Made by a program: the position numbers and the translations under genes. This document shows positions 1 to 11,469 of a stretch of 64,000 nt of DNA, piece after piece. A model generated the notes under the pieces. The model was not told the DNA's origin and ran no database searches. It saw only the letters and a program-made list of their open reading frames with translations. Source of the DNA: Closterium sp. Naga37s-1 (taxonomy: Eukaryota > Streptophyta > Zygnematophyceae > Desmidiales > Closteriaceae). The stretch lies in the NCBI GenBank assembly GCA_947471745.1, contig CANJKZ010000978.1, positions 309,501 to 373,500 of the forward strand, written 5' to 3'. Positions within the stretch are counted from its first letter, which is position 1, and each line of letters begins with the position of its first letter.

Positions 1-2806
1 GTAGGGAGAAGGAGCGGGCAGTGGGGAGGCCGGCTGTAACTGTAACTGTGACGGGACAGGCTGTGGACACTCTAAGGGAGGAGGAGGACCAGTAGAAGGC
101 GGGAGACCAAGAACCTGCTGAAGCAGCGGAACGAAGTACGGCCGAGGCCGCACGGCGACTCCAGACACAGCAGGGACAGCACCAAGACCCCCAGCGGCAG
201 CACCAGCGCCAGCAGCACCTCCAGCTCCAGTATCTTCAGCAGCACCAGTAGCACCCCCAGCAGGACCGCCTCCAGGACCGACAGCAGTAGCCTCAGCGCC
301 AACACCCTCAGCAGCTCCAGCTCCAGTCGTACCTGCAGGCCCAGCAGCTCCAGTACTCCCAGTACGAGCACCTCCGGGACCCGCGGCACCAGTACCCTCA
401 GCAGCCGACGAACCTCCAGCTCCAGCAGCACGCCTCCAGCGCCGGGCAAACCACTCGCGCAGCTCCTGTGGAGAGAGTGGCTCCCGCCGAGGCGAAGCAC
501 CCGGAGAACCTCCAGGCTCAGCACCGCCAGACGCCACACGAGCAGGCCCAGCTCCCTCAGGCTCCGCACCCCCAAGCTCAGCACCTCCAGGCGTGGCACC
601 CCCAGGCTCAGCACCCCCAGGCGTAGCACCCCCAGGCTCAGCACCCCCAGGCTCAGCACCCTCAGTAGTAGCACCCCCAGGCTCAGCACCCCTAGGCTCA
701 GGACCCCCAGTAGTAGCACCCTCAGGCTCAGCACCCCCAGGCGTAGCACCCACACGCTCAGCACCCCAAGAGTCAGCACCCCCAGGCTCAGCACCCTCAG
801 CAGCACCAGAGTCACCAGTAACCTCGACAGGCTCGACTGCGTCTACCTGGGACACACCTGAAGGGGCAGGACCCTGAGGGGGGAGGGGGTCTACCGGGGG
901 GGGACCTGGTACCAGGAAGAGCGGTGGCGGGGGGAGGGACGGAGTGCGGTAGGGGAAGAGGCGGTAGTAGGGGACCGACTCATCAAACGTGACGTCCTGG
1001 GAGGACAGAACACGGCGAGAGGTGGGGTGGTAGAACTGCCACCCTGGCGCGTCAGGGGGGAAGCAAAGGAAGACGCAAGGAGCAGCACGAGGGGACAGCT
1101 TGTCCGCAGACAAATCGCGGACAAACGCCCAAGAGCCCCAGACACGGAACGCAGACGCATCGCCAACCTTCCCCGTCCACAGCAAGGCTAGGGAGGTCTC
1201 CGGCATGGAGACCCTGGGGTGAAGGTTGATCTGATGCGCCGCGTACCGAACCGCAAACGGCCACAGAAAATGGGGGGCAGCCGCATGCATCATGGACGTA
1301 CGGGCGACGTCCATGACCATGCCAATGCGGCGCTCAGCAATCCCATTTTGCTGTGGAGAGTCCGGAAGCGTGAAGGTCTGGCGGATGCCTCGTGCACGAC
1401 AGTAGGCTCGCAGAAGGCCAGAGGAGAACTCTCCACCTCTGTCAGAGTGCAGACGCAGAACAGGAAAGTCCGAGCCGAAGCTCTGCCTGAGCTGGAGACG
1501 AGCTGCGCGGATCCAGTCGATCAACACCTCAGTGACATCACCCTTGCTGCGCAAGGGGAAGACTGTGGTGTAACGCGAGTAGTCGTCAACCACCAGCAGG
1601 AAGTAGCGCTCGTGACCCTGCCCACGGACGCGGGCCGGGCCCCACACGTCCATGTGAAGCGTCTGCAGCGGGGCCTCTGTCGGAGGAAACTGGGAGGAGT
1701 GAGGGGCAGCCCGCTGCCGCCCCTCGACACAGGGGACGCAGGTAGGGCCAGGCCCCGGAGGAAGGGGAGGGAGGGACCGGGGAAGACCAGAGACAAGGAC
1801 ACGGGAGGCCATGCCTCGGAGACGAAGCAGGGAGGGGTGACCAAGGCGGTGGTGCCAGAGGAGAGTCTCGTGAGACAGGAGGCGACACGAACAGGGGGCA
1901 GACTCAGGACCAGACCTGGACGCTGCAGCAAACACCTGACCCGACGCAGCTACCTGACCAGACGCAGTGACTGGAGGAGACACAGTGGTCAGGGTGTACA
2001 GGCTCGACCCCGGCCGACGGGTAAACGTGGCCAGGTGTCGGCCAGTCCGAGCGTCCGTGCAGTGGGTCACCCGCTGACTCCCAGGAGTGAACTGGTGAAC
2101 CCCCGCATCCTGTAGGTCAGCACCACTCACCAAGTTCGTAGAGAACGAGGGGAGGTAAAGACCAGACAGGGTGCCAGAGGGGGCCGCCGGACACGGGAGG
2201 ACAGTGGAGAAGTGAGCAAGGACAGGACCCCCAGAGGGGTCTGCCAGAGAGACCGCAACTGGCCGGCCAAGTGGCGTGAGTGTGGTGCGGTCTCGAAAGA
2301 AGGAGCGAGAAGCCCCCGAGTCAAGGGTGAAGGTGTGGGAGGCCGAAGCCGACGCAGAACCTGAGAGAGCAGACTCACCAGCACCTGAGGAAGCAGACGC
2401 ACTTAGAGCAGCAGCCTCGCTAGCACCTAGAGCAGCAGCCTCACCAGTACCTAGAGCAGCAGTCTCAATGCCCGGGTCGGGCGGAAAACACCGGTAACAG
2501 TCACCCTCATCACTAATAGTCACAGTATACATGGCAGCAAGAATAGCATCAAAGTCAAGGTCAAAGACAGCGACACCCGCCCTAGACAGCTCACCCCAGC
2601 GGGGGATCTCAGTGGCCTCAGGGAACTGGTGACGCCAAGTGTCCGTCAGGCGGCCAAAGCAGCGCTGGGTGGAGTGCGCACCCCCGCACTGGTCACCCGC
2701 GCGGTCGCCGGTGCGGAGGACGTAGGTGCACGGACCAGTACCCCCACCCCGCTGGCGTGCAGTGTACCACTCACGGAGCTGCTGAGGGGGGGGGATGTCA
2801 CGAGTG

Positions 2807-2838
<32 letters not shown>

Positions 2839-3864
2839 CTGACCACCACCGGAGCCGGCCCTCTGCGCAGCTCCACCCCGACCAGCTCCACCTCCTCCGC
2901 CGCCGCCTCCTCCACCGCCGCCACCTCCACTCCCACCGCCACCGCCGCCGCCGCCTCCGCCTCCACCGCCGCCACCGACACCTCCACCCCCACCACCACC
3001 CCCACCGCCACCCCCACCCCCTCCACTGCCTCCACCGCCGCCTCCACCGCCCCCGCTAGCCCCTCCAGTGCCCCTGCCCCCCTTGCCCTTGCCAGGGCGG
3101 CGTCTCCCGCTAGGGGTAGACGCCGCACCGACCGACTCAAGCCCAACGAGGTCGGCCGCAGCAGCAGAGGCAACAGAGGGCAAAAGGGGGGAGGGGGAAC
3201 ACCCCTCAAAGATGGGGGTGCGAGGGTCACCACGAGAGGCTCCTACAGCGACTATGCTCTTCTCTGCTGCTAGGAGGGACTTCTCGAGGAGGTCAACGGT
3301 GAGAGTGGTGGGGCAAACTGAGAGGAAGTGGTCCCTGACTACGCGAAGGGAGTCAGGGAGCCAGGTGACTATGTAGTAGAGGGTGATGTACATGGGGGGG
3401 GGGTTCTTGGCGCAGAACTCAGCAGGAAGCGCAGCGCGGTAGCGAGTGTCACTAGTGCGGAGGTGCGTAATGAGGTCAGCGACTGTGGGAAAGGCAGCAA
3501 GGTCAGGGAAGAGGTACGGTAGCATGAGGCGGCTCAGTGCAGCAGTGGCAGGTGAGGAGTAGCGCGCAACTACAGCGTCGTACAAGGTCTGAGCACTCTT
3601 GTACTGGCTAAAGTGCGCACGCTCAGAGGTAGGCAGGTGGCGACGCACAGCAAGACGTGCAGCAGCATCGCGCATGGCCCACTATGAGCGAACAGTGGCG
3701 TCAGCATCAGCAGCGGGGGCAGGAGAGGCACCAGAAGTGAGGTCAAAGAGGGAGAGGCCGTCTGCTCTGTCGCACTGTAAGAAAAGCTGCAGGTCATCTA
3801 TCCAGACGTCAAAGTCAATGGCCCGACCCTCAGCGTCAAAAGCGAGGACACTAGGGGTAGCCAT
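1..3864 (-). pseudogene. copia-A gag-pol, 5' part (gag to the IN-RT linker), one in-frame TAG
   Basis: The start at 3864 opens the MATPSV gag N-terminus found in all five related copies. Reading on: gag capsid-like region, Gly-rich tract, poly-Gln (CTG repeat near 2812-2833), CCHC-like finger, DSGAS aspartic protease, WHHRLGH/CVPC zinc-binding motif, DDE integrase (MDVWGP, HSDRGGEF, NGIAERR), then the Gly-Ala-Glu-Pro repeat linker. The same frame still reads PSPY-type linker at base 1, so the RT is off the window. A TAG at 3682-3684 replaces the CAG Gln of copia-E and is the one clear lesion I see. The C-run near 3394-3403 is 10 bases, which keeps gag and pol in one frame, unlike copia-B, -E and -G. 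Confidence 0.88.
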
Positions 3865-3924
3865 GACAGCAGTAGACTAGCAGCGCAAACAGTAGGGTGA
3901 GGGCAGGGCTGTGAAAGAGGCGCT

Positions 3925-4850
3925 GCTCTTACCGGACAGGGCGGCTCGGGTGGTTCGGCTGCAGGGCGGCTCGGCGGTTCGGCTGCTGGGCGGCTCGGCG
4001 GCTCGGCTGCTGGGCGGCTCGGCGGCTCGGCTGTTGGGCGGCTCGGCGGTTCGGCTTCTAGGCGGCTCGGCGGCTGGGCGGCTCGGCTGCTGGGCGGCTC
4101 GGCTGCTAGGCGGCTCGGCTGCTGGGCGGCTCGGCGGGGCCGCTGAGAGGGCGGCGTCCGGGGCCGCTGGGAGGAGGCGGCGGGGCCGCGGAGAGGAGGC
4201 GGCGGGGCCGCAAAGGTAGGTGGCGGGGCCGCAAAGGTAGGTGGCGGGGCCGCAAAGGTAGGTGGCGGGGCCGCTAGTAGGTGGCGGGGCTGCTAGTAGG
4301 TGGCGGGGCCGCAGGTAGGTGGCGGGGCTGCTGGTAGGTGGCGGGGCCGCAGGTAGGTGGCGGGGCCAGCACAGGTAGGCGGCGGGGCCGCGGGTAGGTG
4401 GCGGGGCCGCTGGTAGGTGGCGGGGCCGCAGGTAGGTGGCGGGGCCGCACAGGTAGGTGGCGGGGCCGCACAGGTAGGTGGCGGGGCCGCTGAGGGCGGC
4501 GACGAGCCGTAGGGGGCCGTGAGGGGCCGCGGGAGGGGCCGTAAGGGGCGTAGGGGGCCGCGCGAGGGGCTGTAAGGGACGGCGCGAGGGGCCGTAAGGG
4601 GCGGCACGAGGGGCCGTAAGGGCGGCGCGACGGGCGCGACGGGCCGTAAGGGCGGCACGAAGGGCCGTAGGGGCGGCGCGACGAGCCGTGAGAGGGCCGC
4701 TAAGGGCGACGCGACGGGGCCGTGAGGGGCCTAGCGAGGGCGCGACGGTAGGGAGAGCACACAGGGCGCGACTCGGGCCGGAGCGAAGCGCGCTCCGGGC
4801 AGGAAAAAAAAAATCGTGGTGGTGGGCCCTAGGAATCGTTCCCACTAGGG
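3925..4850 (-). repeat. GC-rich tandem-repeat leader of copia-A
   Basis: Between gag and the 5' LTR lie two arrays. 3930-4140 has short units built on ggcggctcgg with gctgggc. 4205-4495 has about 18-bp units (ggtaggtggcggggccgc). Further out (4495-4790) are gccgtaagggg-type repeats. The same order of repeats is found in copia-E and copia-G with different copy numbers, so it is a property of the family leader. No ATG-initiated protein is convincing here: all frames stay open because of composition. Confidence 0.75.
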
Positions 4851-4983
4851 TGTGAAAATTTTAAGAGGAATTAAGAAGAAGGAGGGTTGCACTAGCAAGA
4901 ATGAGGATACAAATAGCAAACCCTAGAAGGATTGTACTCGCTATAGAGCACCCCACTACAGGCTAGAGCATAATATTCTGACA
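4851..4983 (-). repeat. 3' LTR of Sm-I
   Basis: 133 bp, TG...CA ends on the minus strand (tgtcagaatatt ... ttttcaca). It pairs with 6145-6276. Confidence 0.9.
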
Positions 4984-5009
4984 CACCCCCATAGCCAAAG
5001 TGGGGTGTA
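4984..5009 (-). other. polypurine tract and hairpin of Sm-I
   Basis: On the minus strand cccc-act-ttggctat-gggg folds as a short hairpin and ends in tatgggggtg directly before the 3' LTR. The autonomous elements copia-B, -D and -E have the same structure. Confidence 0.7.
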
Positions 5010-6130
5010 ATCAGCAGAGCAAGCAAAGCAGTACAAGCTCAGGGTGGATCACAATGTCACCACACATTCTGAGCACAAGTTCAAGAAGCAATAGTTTAAA
5101 GTTCACAATTATGAGCAAAGCTAGAGGCTATCGCAGAGGGCAAGTGAGGAGGAGGAGAGACTGTGGGGGAGAGAAGATGGGAGGCGACTGCTGACGCTGC
5201 AGACACACAGACGAGCTGCTGGCTCAGTGGCTACCGGAACAACGCTCCGGACTACTGGGGTAACTGGCCCCGCGGCTAAAAGTAGCGGCAGACGAGCAAC
5301 GGACCCACGGGCGACTGGCGACTACCGGAGATTGTAGCCTCCGGACTGCTGCTGCTGCTAACGACAAGACTGCTGCCTCCACTCGACCTCCCCCAAACAG
5401 TACCACCCCTCCTGACACACACCCGCTGCTACACCGCTAGCTCCACTCCCCCTTCACCCCCCCTTAGCACCACTCCAACGGCTCCAACAAGTCCACCCCC
5501 CCTCAGCGGCAGCTGCAGCACAGGGAGACGGAGGAGGAGGAGGAGCAGGGAACGGCACACAGTAGTTTCACCCCCATACCCCTCACCCCCAAACCCTAAT
5601 TCAGGAGAACGGGCTGTAGGAGGGGTGGGGCGCCAGCAGAAGCATGGGGGACAGCGGGGAGGGCAGGGGCAGCGAGGAAAGGGCCGCCCACGGGCCTGGC
5701 ACAGCCTCCCGAACCGCGCGTAGGCGGCCCGAGCCGCGCGCGGGCCTGGCGCAGCCCGTACGGGCCGCGCGCGGGCCTGGCGCAGCCCGTACGGGCCGCG
5801 CGCCGGCTGTACGGGCCGCGCGCAGGCCACGACGGGCGACGGGGGGCGACGCGCGGGTCCCCGTCGCCCGTCGCAGCGCCTCCCGAGGGCGACGCGGCGA
5901 GTGACGGGGTAGAAGCCCGCCGCGCGCCTCGGGGCGCACAGCGGGCAGAGAACCGCCGCGCGCCACGGGGCGCACGGCGGGCAGAAAACCGCCGCGCGCC
6001 TCGGGGCGCACGGCGGGAAGAAAAACTGCCGCACGCCACGGGGCGTGCGGCACAGAAGGTAGTAGTGGAAGTTGCAGCGGAAGCAACGAGGTGGTGAGCC
6101 CACCCACAGGATCGATCCAAGGGGATGGAC

Positions 6131-6144
6131 CTGCTCTGATAGCA
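6131..6144 (-). other. primer binding site of Sm-I
   Basis: Minus strand tgctatcagagcag, immediately next to the LTR. It matches the initiator-Met-tRNA type site except for one base. Confidence 0.75.
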
Positions 6145-6276
6145 TGTGAAAATTTTAAGAGGAATTAAGAAGAAGGAGGGTTGCACTAGCAAGAATGAGG
6201 ATACAATAGCAAACCCTAGAAGGGTTGTACTCGCTATAGAGCACCCCACTACAGGCTAGAGCATAATATTCTGACA
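6145..6276 (-). repeat. 5' LTR of Sm-I
   Basis: 132 bp; it differs from the other LTR by one missing base in the caaatagc/caatagc stretch and by one A/G change. Confidence 0.9.
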
Positions 6277-6281
6277 TAGGG

Positions 6282-6297
6282 AACCTGCTCGATACCA
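6282..6297 (-). other. primer binding site of copia-A
   Basis: Directly inside the LTR, the minus strand reads tggtatcgagcaggtt. This is close to the tggtatcagagc of copia elements primed by initiator-Met tRNA. Sm-I was inserted immediately beyond it. Confidence 0.75.
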
Positions 6298-6422
6298 TGA
6301 GAAGAAACGAGGAATGAATTGACTAAGGGAAAGTTGGGTACAAATGCAAACCCTAGGAAAACTGTACCCCATATGTGCTACCCCACTATAGCCTACAGTA
6401 GTAATGTCATATAAATCTGACA
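6298..6422 (-). repeat. 5' LTR of copia-A (125 bp)
   Basis: On the minus strand it begins tgtcagatttatatgac and ends ttcttctca, the same ends and length as the copia-E LTRs. It contains the core shared by the LTRs of this family: a taggctatagtggggta block, then ggggtaca, then agggttt. Confidence 0.9.
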
Positions 6423-6424
6423 GC

Positions 6425-8198
6425 CCCAACCGACAACAGTCAGTACCAACGCAGCGGCAGTATCGGCCTTCAAGCAATCAAGTCGCCTCAACGCAAGCGA
6501 ATCCGACATCCCAAGAACAAGTCTCAACAACATCGACGGGACAACCTGCGCAAGGAACAAGAAACATCGTCAGTTGCATGATACGGCTGACCGATTCCTG
6601 CATCACAGAGTCACCACCATATTACTCACCGGAAGAACAACTCGACAACAGCACGTCTCGCCGCGAGTCACTTCAACCAAATCCGACCTATGCAGCCATC
6701 GCTCAAAGCGAGCCGTCAGGAAAGGATACGTGGTTCTTGGACAGCTGCTGTGGACAGCATATGTGCTCTTCAGGACGCTTTGTTCAACGTGAACACCAAC
6801 TTCAACGCGAGGTCGTCATCACCGTCGCCAACAATCAGAACCTGCGCACACGACGACAAGGCGTAGTGCAACTTCAGTCACGAGAGACAAACGTCATATT
6901 ACAGATGTCAAAGGTTTTGATAGCAGAAGGACTCGGTTACAACTTACTGAGTGTCAGTCAACTGATGGCGAAGGGCATCCACCTCGAAGCAAATAGTACT
7001 ACTCAGGAGTTCAAGTTATACCACGGAAAAGGCGGTCTCTACATCGGGAAGGCGGTCCTGAAAAACAACGTCTTCGTCCTCGACTTCGTCCCAGATCTTG
7101 GCACTGCTGACAGCGACGGGATCGTCACCTTCACCTCTTGGACCCATCCACCGGATCTTGACCCCGACTTCAGTCCAGAAGGCTTCTGGTATTCACACAC
7201 CATCCCTGAAGCAGAACGAACAAGAGCATTAGCAACAATTCAACACTCGGCAGCAGCAGAGACAACATCGGCAGCAGCAAAAACAACAGCAGCAGCAGCA
7301 GCAACATCGACACCAATCGATGGTCCTTCAACTGCATCACCTCAAATCGACGACACTCCACCGACTCTTGCGCATCAGCTTAACCCAACATCACGAGAAA
7401 TACATCGAAGTGCCAAACTCACCGCAAGTTTCTACTCCAACTCCGACTTGTATCGTCGCTCACCCGGACATCGCGCTAGCGCGGACATCTGGCACGCACG
7501 AATGGGACATCCAAGCAACACGGTGTTAAACAACACAATCAGAGCAGGAGTGCTCGACAAAGATTCACTGCTTCTAACTGATGGAAGCGAACTTCGACGA
7601 GCTCGTGGAACGTGCTTTACCTGCCCCGAAGCAGACTTACCACATCGGCCATTTACTTCTCACCACAACCCCAGCGCACCAGCTTACGTACCACTCGAGA
7701 AAGTGTACAGCGACATCCTGTACAATCGCGAACCTGGACAAGGAGCATACAGCTACACCATCACGTTCATCGATGCCGCTACACGTTACGTTTGGCACCT
7801 TAATCTCCCGAGCAAGGACATGGCTTTCGAAGCCTTCATCGCTTGGCTTCCAGTAGCAGAACGAGAATCGGGCGTGAAACTCAAAAGCTTCCAGTCAGAC
7901 GGAGGAGGAGAATACACCTCACAGAGATTCAAGCAGTTCTTGGCAGAAAGGGGAATCAAGAGGCTCATCTCGCTTCCCTACGCCCATCAACAGCAAGGCG
8001 TAGCGGAACGGATGAATCGAACTCTCCAGAACACCATGCGCAAATTACTGCGTGGCATGCGACTGCCTAATCACCAGTGGCCTGAAGCGATGGACCACGC
8101 TGTCATGCTGCACAACTTGCTTTCGTCGTCGTCACTACCGAACAACGCATCACCGCACCTGCTGTGGACAGGAAAACAGGGCAGCACAAAAATGTTAA
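6425..8198 (+). pseudogene. copia-C gag-pol fragment: protease, zinc motif, integrase N-part
   Basis: An open frame enters from copia-A's LTR. It carries a protease-like WFLDSCCGQHM (the usual copia pattern is D-S-G; here D-S-C). Then come the pre-integrase zinc motif (WHARMGH and CFTC) and integrase residues in VYSDI, FQSDGGGEY and GVAERMNRT. A run of AAC/ACA/GCA codons (about 7200-7320) gives a Ser/Thr/Ala linker. It stops at the TTAA used by element T; the frame beyond 8198 (to 8389) is transposon sequence. It is broken only by insertions as far as I can see. Confidence 0.85.
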
Positions 8199-8220
8199 AG
8201 CTTTTGTATACATTTGAAAG
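8199..8220 (+). repeat. left TIR of element T
   Basis: 22 bp, perfect reverse complement of 14199-14220; it sits directly against TTAA. Confidence 0.92.
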
Positions 8221-8688
8221 TACTGTTTGTGGTGGAACAGTAGCCACCAAGATTTCGCCCCAACGAAAAGAAAGGGGCTTGGCGAGAGGGGTTGCGAAAA
8301 TTTGGAGGATTGAGGGGTGGGAACATGAGAAACTCTCCCGTCACCCAACCCTTGAGGTTGGGCTCACAAACACAAGTATAAGCAACTAATTACTAGGAAA
8401 GGCCAGCATAGAACTAGCAGCGCAACTACTCACCCTGACCTAATCGCCCGTTGTAAGGGGACACGGGGCTATACAAACGCCTTTAGCTGCAGGGGCGGTG
8501 TGCATTCGGATGGGCCGCCGCGTAGCATTCGTCGAGCGATGCCATGCGGCAAACGGCGAGCGCCTCGACGAGTTGCATTATGCTGGCTCCAGGGTGATGA
8601 AATCGTCGAACCAGCGATAAATTATTCAGTGAGCCGTCGCGTTCCAACCTACGGGCTTCTCGCCTAGCGCCATCATGCATCACGAAAC

Positions 8689-8790
8689 CCGCTGATGGCG
8701 AAACCCGCTGATGGCGGAACCCGCTGATGGCGATACCCGCTGATGGCGGAACCCGCTGATCGCGATACCCGCTCCTCGCCAAACACGGTG
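8689..8790 (+). repeat. short tandem repeat, unit about 16 bp
   Basis: Units of cccgctgatggcg with gaaa, gata or ggaa variants repeat about six times. It lies inside element T. The remaining left part of T (8221-8895) shows no gene. Confidence 0.7.
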
Positions 8791-8895
8791 CTCGCGAAAT
8801 CTGTTTAGCTCGTCACCCGCTTCTCGCCTCACCCGCCGCATGCCTCACCTGCGAATCGGCACAATACTCGCCTCACGCGCTGCTCGGCTCATAAC

Positions 8896-10250
8896 CCATT
8901 TCGTCATTTTTCCCCCTTCCGCCTCTCGTTTCCTCAATCTCATTTCCCCCCCTTCCGCCTCTCATTTTCCCGGAGCTCCTCCCTCTCGTTTCCCCCCTTT
9001 CTCCCTCTCGTTTCCCCCCCTTCCGCCTCTCATCTTCCCCCCTTCCGCCTCTCGTTTCCCCCCCTTCTCCATCTCGTTTCCTCCCCTCCTCCCTCTCGTT
9101 TCCCCCCTCCACCCTCTCGTTTCCCCCCCTTCCGCCTCTCATTTTCCCCCCCTTCCGCCTCTCGTTTCCCCCCCTTCTCCATCTCGTTTTCCCCCCTCCT
9201 CCCTCTCATTTTCCCCCCTTCCGCCTCTCGTTTCCCCCCCTTCTCCCTCTCATTTCCCCCCCTCCTCCCTCTCGTTTCCCCCCCCTTCCCCCTCTCGTTT
9301 CCCCTCCTTCTCCTCTCATTTCCCCCCTTCTCCCTCTCATTTCCCCGTTTTCCCCCTCTCGTCTCCCCCCCTTCTCCCTCTCATTCCCCCCCCCCCTCCC
9401 TCTCGTTTCCCCCTTTTCTCCCTCTCGTTTCCCCCCTTTCTCCCTCTCGTTTCCCCCCTCCTCCCTCTCATTTTCCCCCCTTCCGCCTCTCGTTTCCCCC
9501 CCTTCTCCCTCTCATTTCCCCCCCTCCTCCCTCTCGTTTCCCCCCCCCTTCCCCCTCTCGTTTCCCCTCCTTCTCCTCTCATTTCCCCCCTTCTCCCTCT
9601 CATTTCCCCGTTTTCCCCCTCTCGTCTCCCCCCCTCCTCCCTCTCGTTTCCCCCCTTTCTCCCTCTCGTTCCCCCCCCTTCTGCCTCTCATTTCCCCCCT
9701 TTCCCCCTCTCGTTTCCCCCCCTTCTCCCTCTTGTAACTCCCCCTTCCCCCTCTCGTATTCCCCCCTTCCCCCTCTCGTATTCCCCCCTTCCCCCTCTCA
9801 TTTCTCCCCCTCCTCCCTCTCGTTTCCGACCCTTCCCCCTCTCGTTTCCCACCCTTCCCCCTCTCGTTTCCCCTCCTCTCATTTCCCCAACTTCTCCCTC
9901 TCATTTCCCCCCTTCCCCCTCTCATTTCCCCGCTTTCCCCCCTCATGTCGCCCTCCTTCCCCTCATTCACCCTTTCCTTACCCTCATCTCCCCATCTCGT
10001 TTCTCGCATTTCCCCTACTCCGTCCCCTCGTTTCCCCCTCTCCCCTCATTTCATCCTCTCGTTCCACAAAATCCCCAACTCTCGTTTCCCACATTTCCCC
10101 TTATCCGTCCTCTCCTCTCCCTCTCTCCGTCCCCTCCTTTACCCCTCCTTCCCCTCATTTTCCCCTCTCCCTCCCCTCATTCCCCCCTCTCCTTTCCCTC
10201 ATTTCCCCCCTCTCCTTTCCCTCATATTTCCCCTCCTTCCCCCCATTTCC
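8896..10250 (+). repeat. pyrimidine-rich degenerate array (left arm of element T)
   Basis: About 1.35 kb of C/T-rich units (ccctctcgtttccccc and ccctctcatttccccc, unit about 18-20 bp). Nearly every base is a pyrimidine apart from the recurring tcgtt/tcatt step. It is the reverse-complement relative of 12250-13660. Long open frames on both strands here come from composition, not from coding. Confidence 0.88.
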
Positions 10251-10767
10251 CTCGAGGAGGGTTCGGGTGAGTGCAAAACTGTGTGCGGCGCACACAGGCA
10301 TAGAGGGACAAATCGTTTGCGCTGGAGTGATCCGCCCTTGCTCTTATGTTGCCGCGTCTGCTCACGAATGCGCTCGTCAGCTCTCCATTTGTCACACAAT
10401 CAGCTTTGCACCTCACACCACCCACTGAGTTCAAGCCTCTCACGTGTTACCCTATCACCACTGCTGCATATCTTCCCTACATGCCTCTCTCCCTCTCCTC
10501 TCTTCACACGTTGTTCTGCCCTGCCATGCCCTTCCCTTGCCTTCCTTACCCTTCCCTGCCCCCACCCTGCCGGCCGGTGAGTGCGCTCATGCTGCTGGCG
10601 CGCGAGAGGGAGCTGCAGCGCCCTCACATGCTGCACAGTCCTTCCCCTCCTCCCCCCTTTGCTTACCCTTCCTTACTCCCCCCCGTGCAACCCTTGCTCT
10701 CCCTTTGCTTCCCCTCCCTTCCCCTCCAGCTTACCCTCTGTTTCTTCTGCAGCTTGCCCTTGTCTGT

Positions 10768-10812
10768 AATTTTGTTTGTTTGTTTGTTTATTTGTTTGTT
10801 TGTTTGTTTTTT
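10768..10812 (+). repeat. (TTTG)n microsatellite
   Basis: About ten tttg units with one ttta variant, ending in a T run. The flanking 10251-10767 and 10813-11230 are mixed-complexity DNA in which I see no gene. Confidence 0.85.
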
Positions 10813-11469
10813 TCAAGTGCACAACACAAAAGACATCAGCCCTTCTCATTCTGAGTGCTGCTCTTTGCAGCTTAGTGAAACCAAATAACTAGGCAGGAAG
10901 TTCCAGCTTGTGTGTGCTGTTAGCGTATCAATCAATTCAATTGATAGCATAGCATGCCATAATACATCAGTTTATTCAAAATATTGATGACTGTACCTAG
11001 ACACAACTTCCCTTCTTTGCGTACAGCATCCTTGCATGATGCATATGGGCACAGCACAGCATTGTATGCGACATGTGACGTGTGTTGTACACAACTCAAG
11101 ATACATGGTGGGCTGTCCTCTGCTCTAGCTGGTCATCATTTGTCCAACACTTGTGTCTGATGCTGCTCCCCTCTGCTGAACCCGAACTTGTCCTGCTCGA
11201 AGCGGTAACAAAGGGGGGAGAGATGGGAAAACAGGATGGAAAGGTGGAGAGGCAGGAACGGAGGATTAGGTGGGACGCAGAGGTTTGGTGACAAGAGTGG
11301 GAGATGGGGAAGAGAGGAAAAAAGAGGGAAAGGCAGGAAGATTGCAGAAAAGTGGGAAGGGCTGGAAGAGAGGGGAAATGAGGGAAAGGTAGGAAGAGAG
11401 CTGAAAAGAGAGAAAGGCAGCAGGAGAGGGGAGAAGAGGGAAAGGCAGGAGGATCGTGAAAAAGAGGGG

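Larger units (their letters stand above)
4851..6276 (-). mobile_element. Sm-I, small non-autonomous copia-like LTR element
   Basis: Two near-identical LTRs (4851-4983 and 6145-6276; one indel and one substitution seen) are flanked by the 5-bp TSD taggg at 4846-4850 and 6277-6281. On the minus strand a primer site abuts the right LTR and a purine-tract hairpin abuts the left one. The 1.16-kb interior has no gag, protease, integrase or RT. It holds GC-rich repeats (5690-6040, cgcgcgggcctggcgcagcc type). Its 3' third matches the corresponding part of Sm-H (45616-46170), so the two are one family with different LTRs. It is inserted in copia-A's leader. Confidence 0.9.
1..6422 (-). mobile_element. 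copia-A, Ty1/copia LTR retrotransposon, 3' part beyond the left edge
   Basis: A minus-strand copia element with its 5' LTR at 6298-6422, primer site at 6282-6297, GC-rich leader, and gag-pol running off base 1. It lies inside the protease-proximal part of copia-C: that coding sequence resumes at 6423, so the expected TSD is the five bases after 6422 (gcccc). Its partner is outside the window. The 125-bp LTR is the same subtype as those of copia-E and copia-G. Sm-I is inserted in its leader, just past the primer site. The element call is secure; its 3' end is not visible. Confidence 0.93.

Noticed and set aside
72-815. Antisense open frame rich in LGVLSLGV repeats (also in the other copia copies)
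   Set aside because: It is an alternative-frame reading of the 15-bp linker repeat of copia pol, open because the repeat has no stop in that frame.
2646-3233. Val/Glu/Ala-rich frame opposite the Gly tract of gag (and counterparts in other copies)
   Set aside because: It is a shifted reading of the GGT/GGC repeat that encodes the gag Gly tract.
8199-8389. C-terminal extension of copia-C's first fragment
   Set aside because: Sequence after 8198 is the TIR and interior of element T; the true continuation is at 14221.
8840-10580. Pro/Ser/Phe-rich plus-strand frames
   Set aside because: Translation of a pyrimidine-only array, which lacks stop codons by composition.
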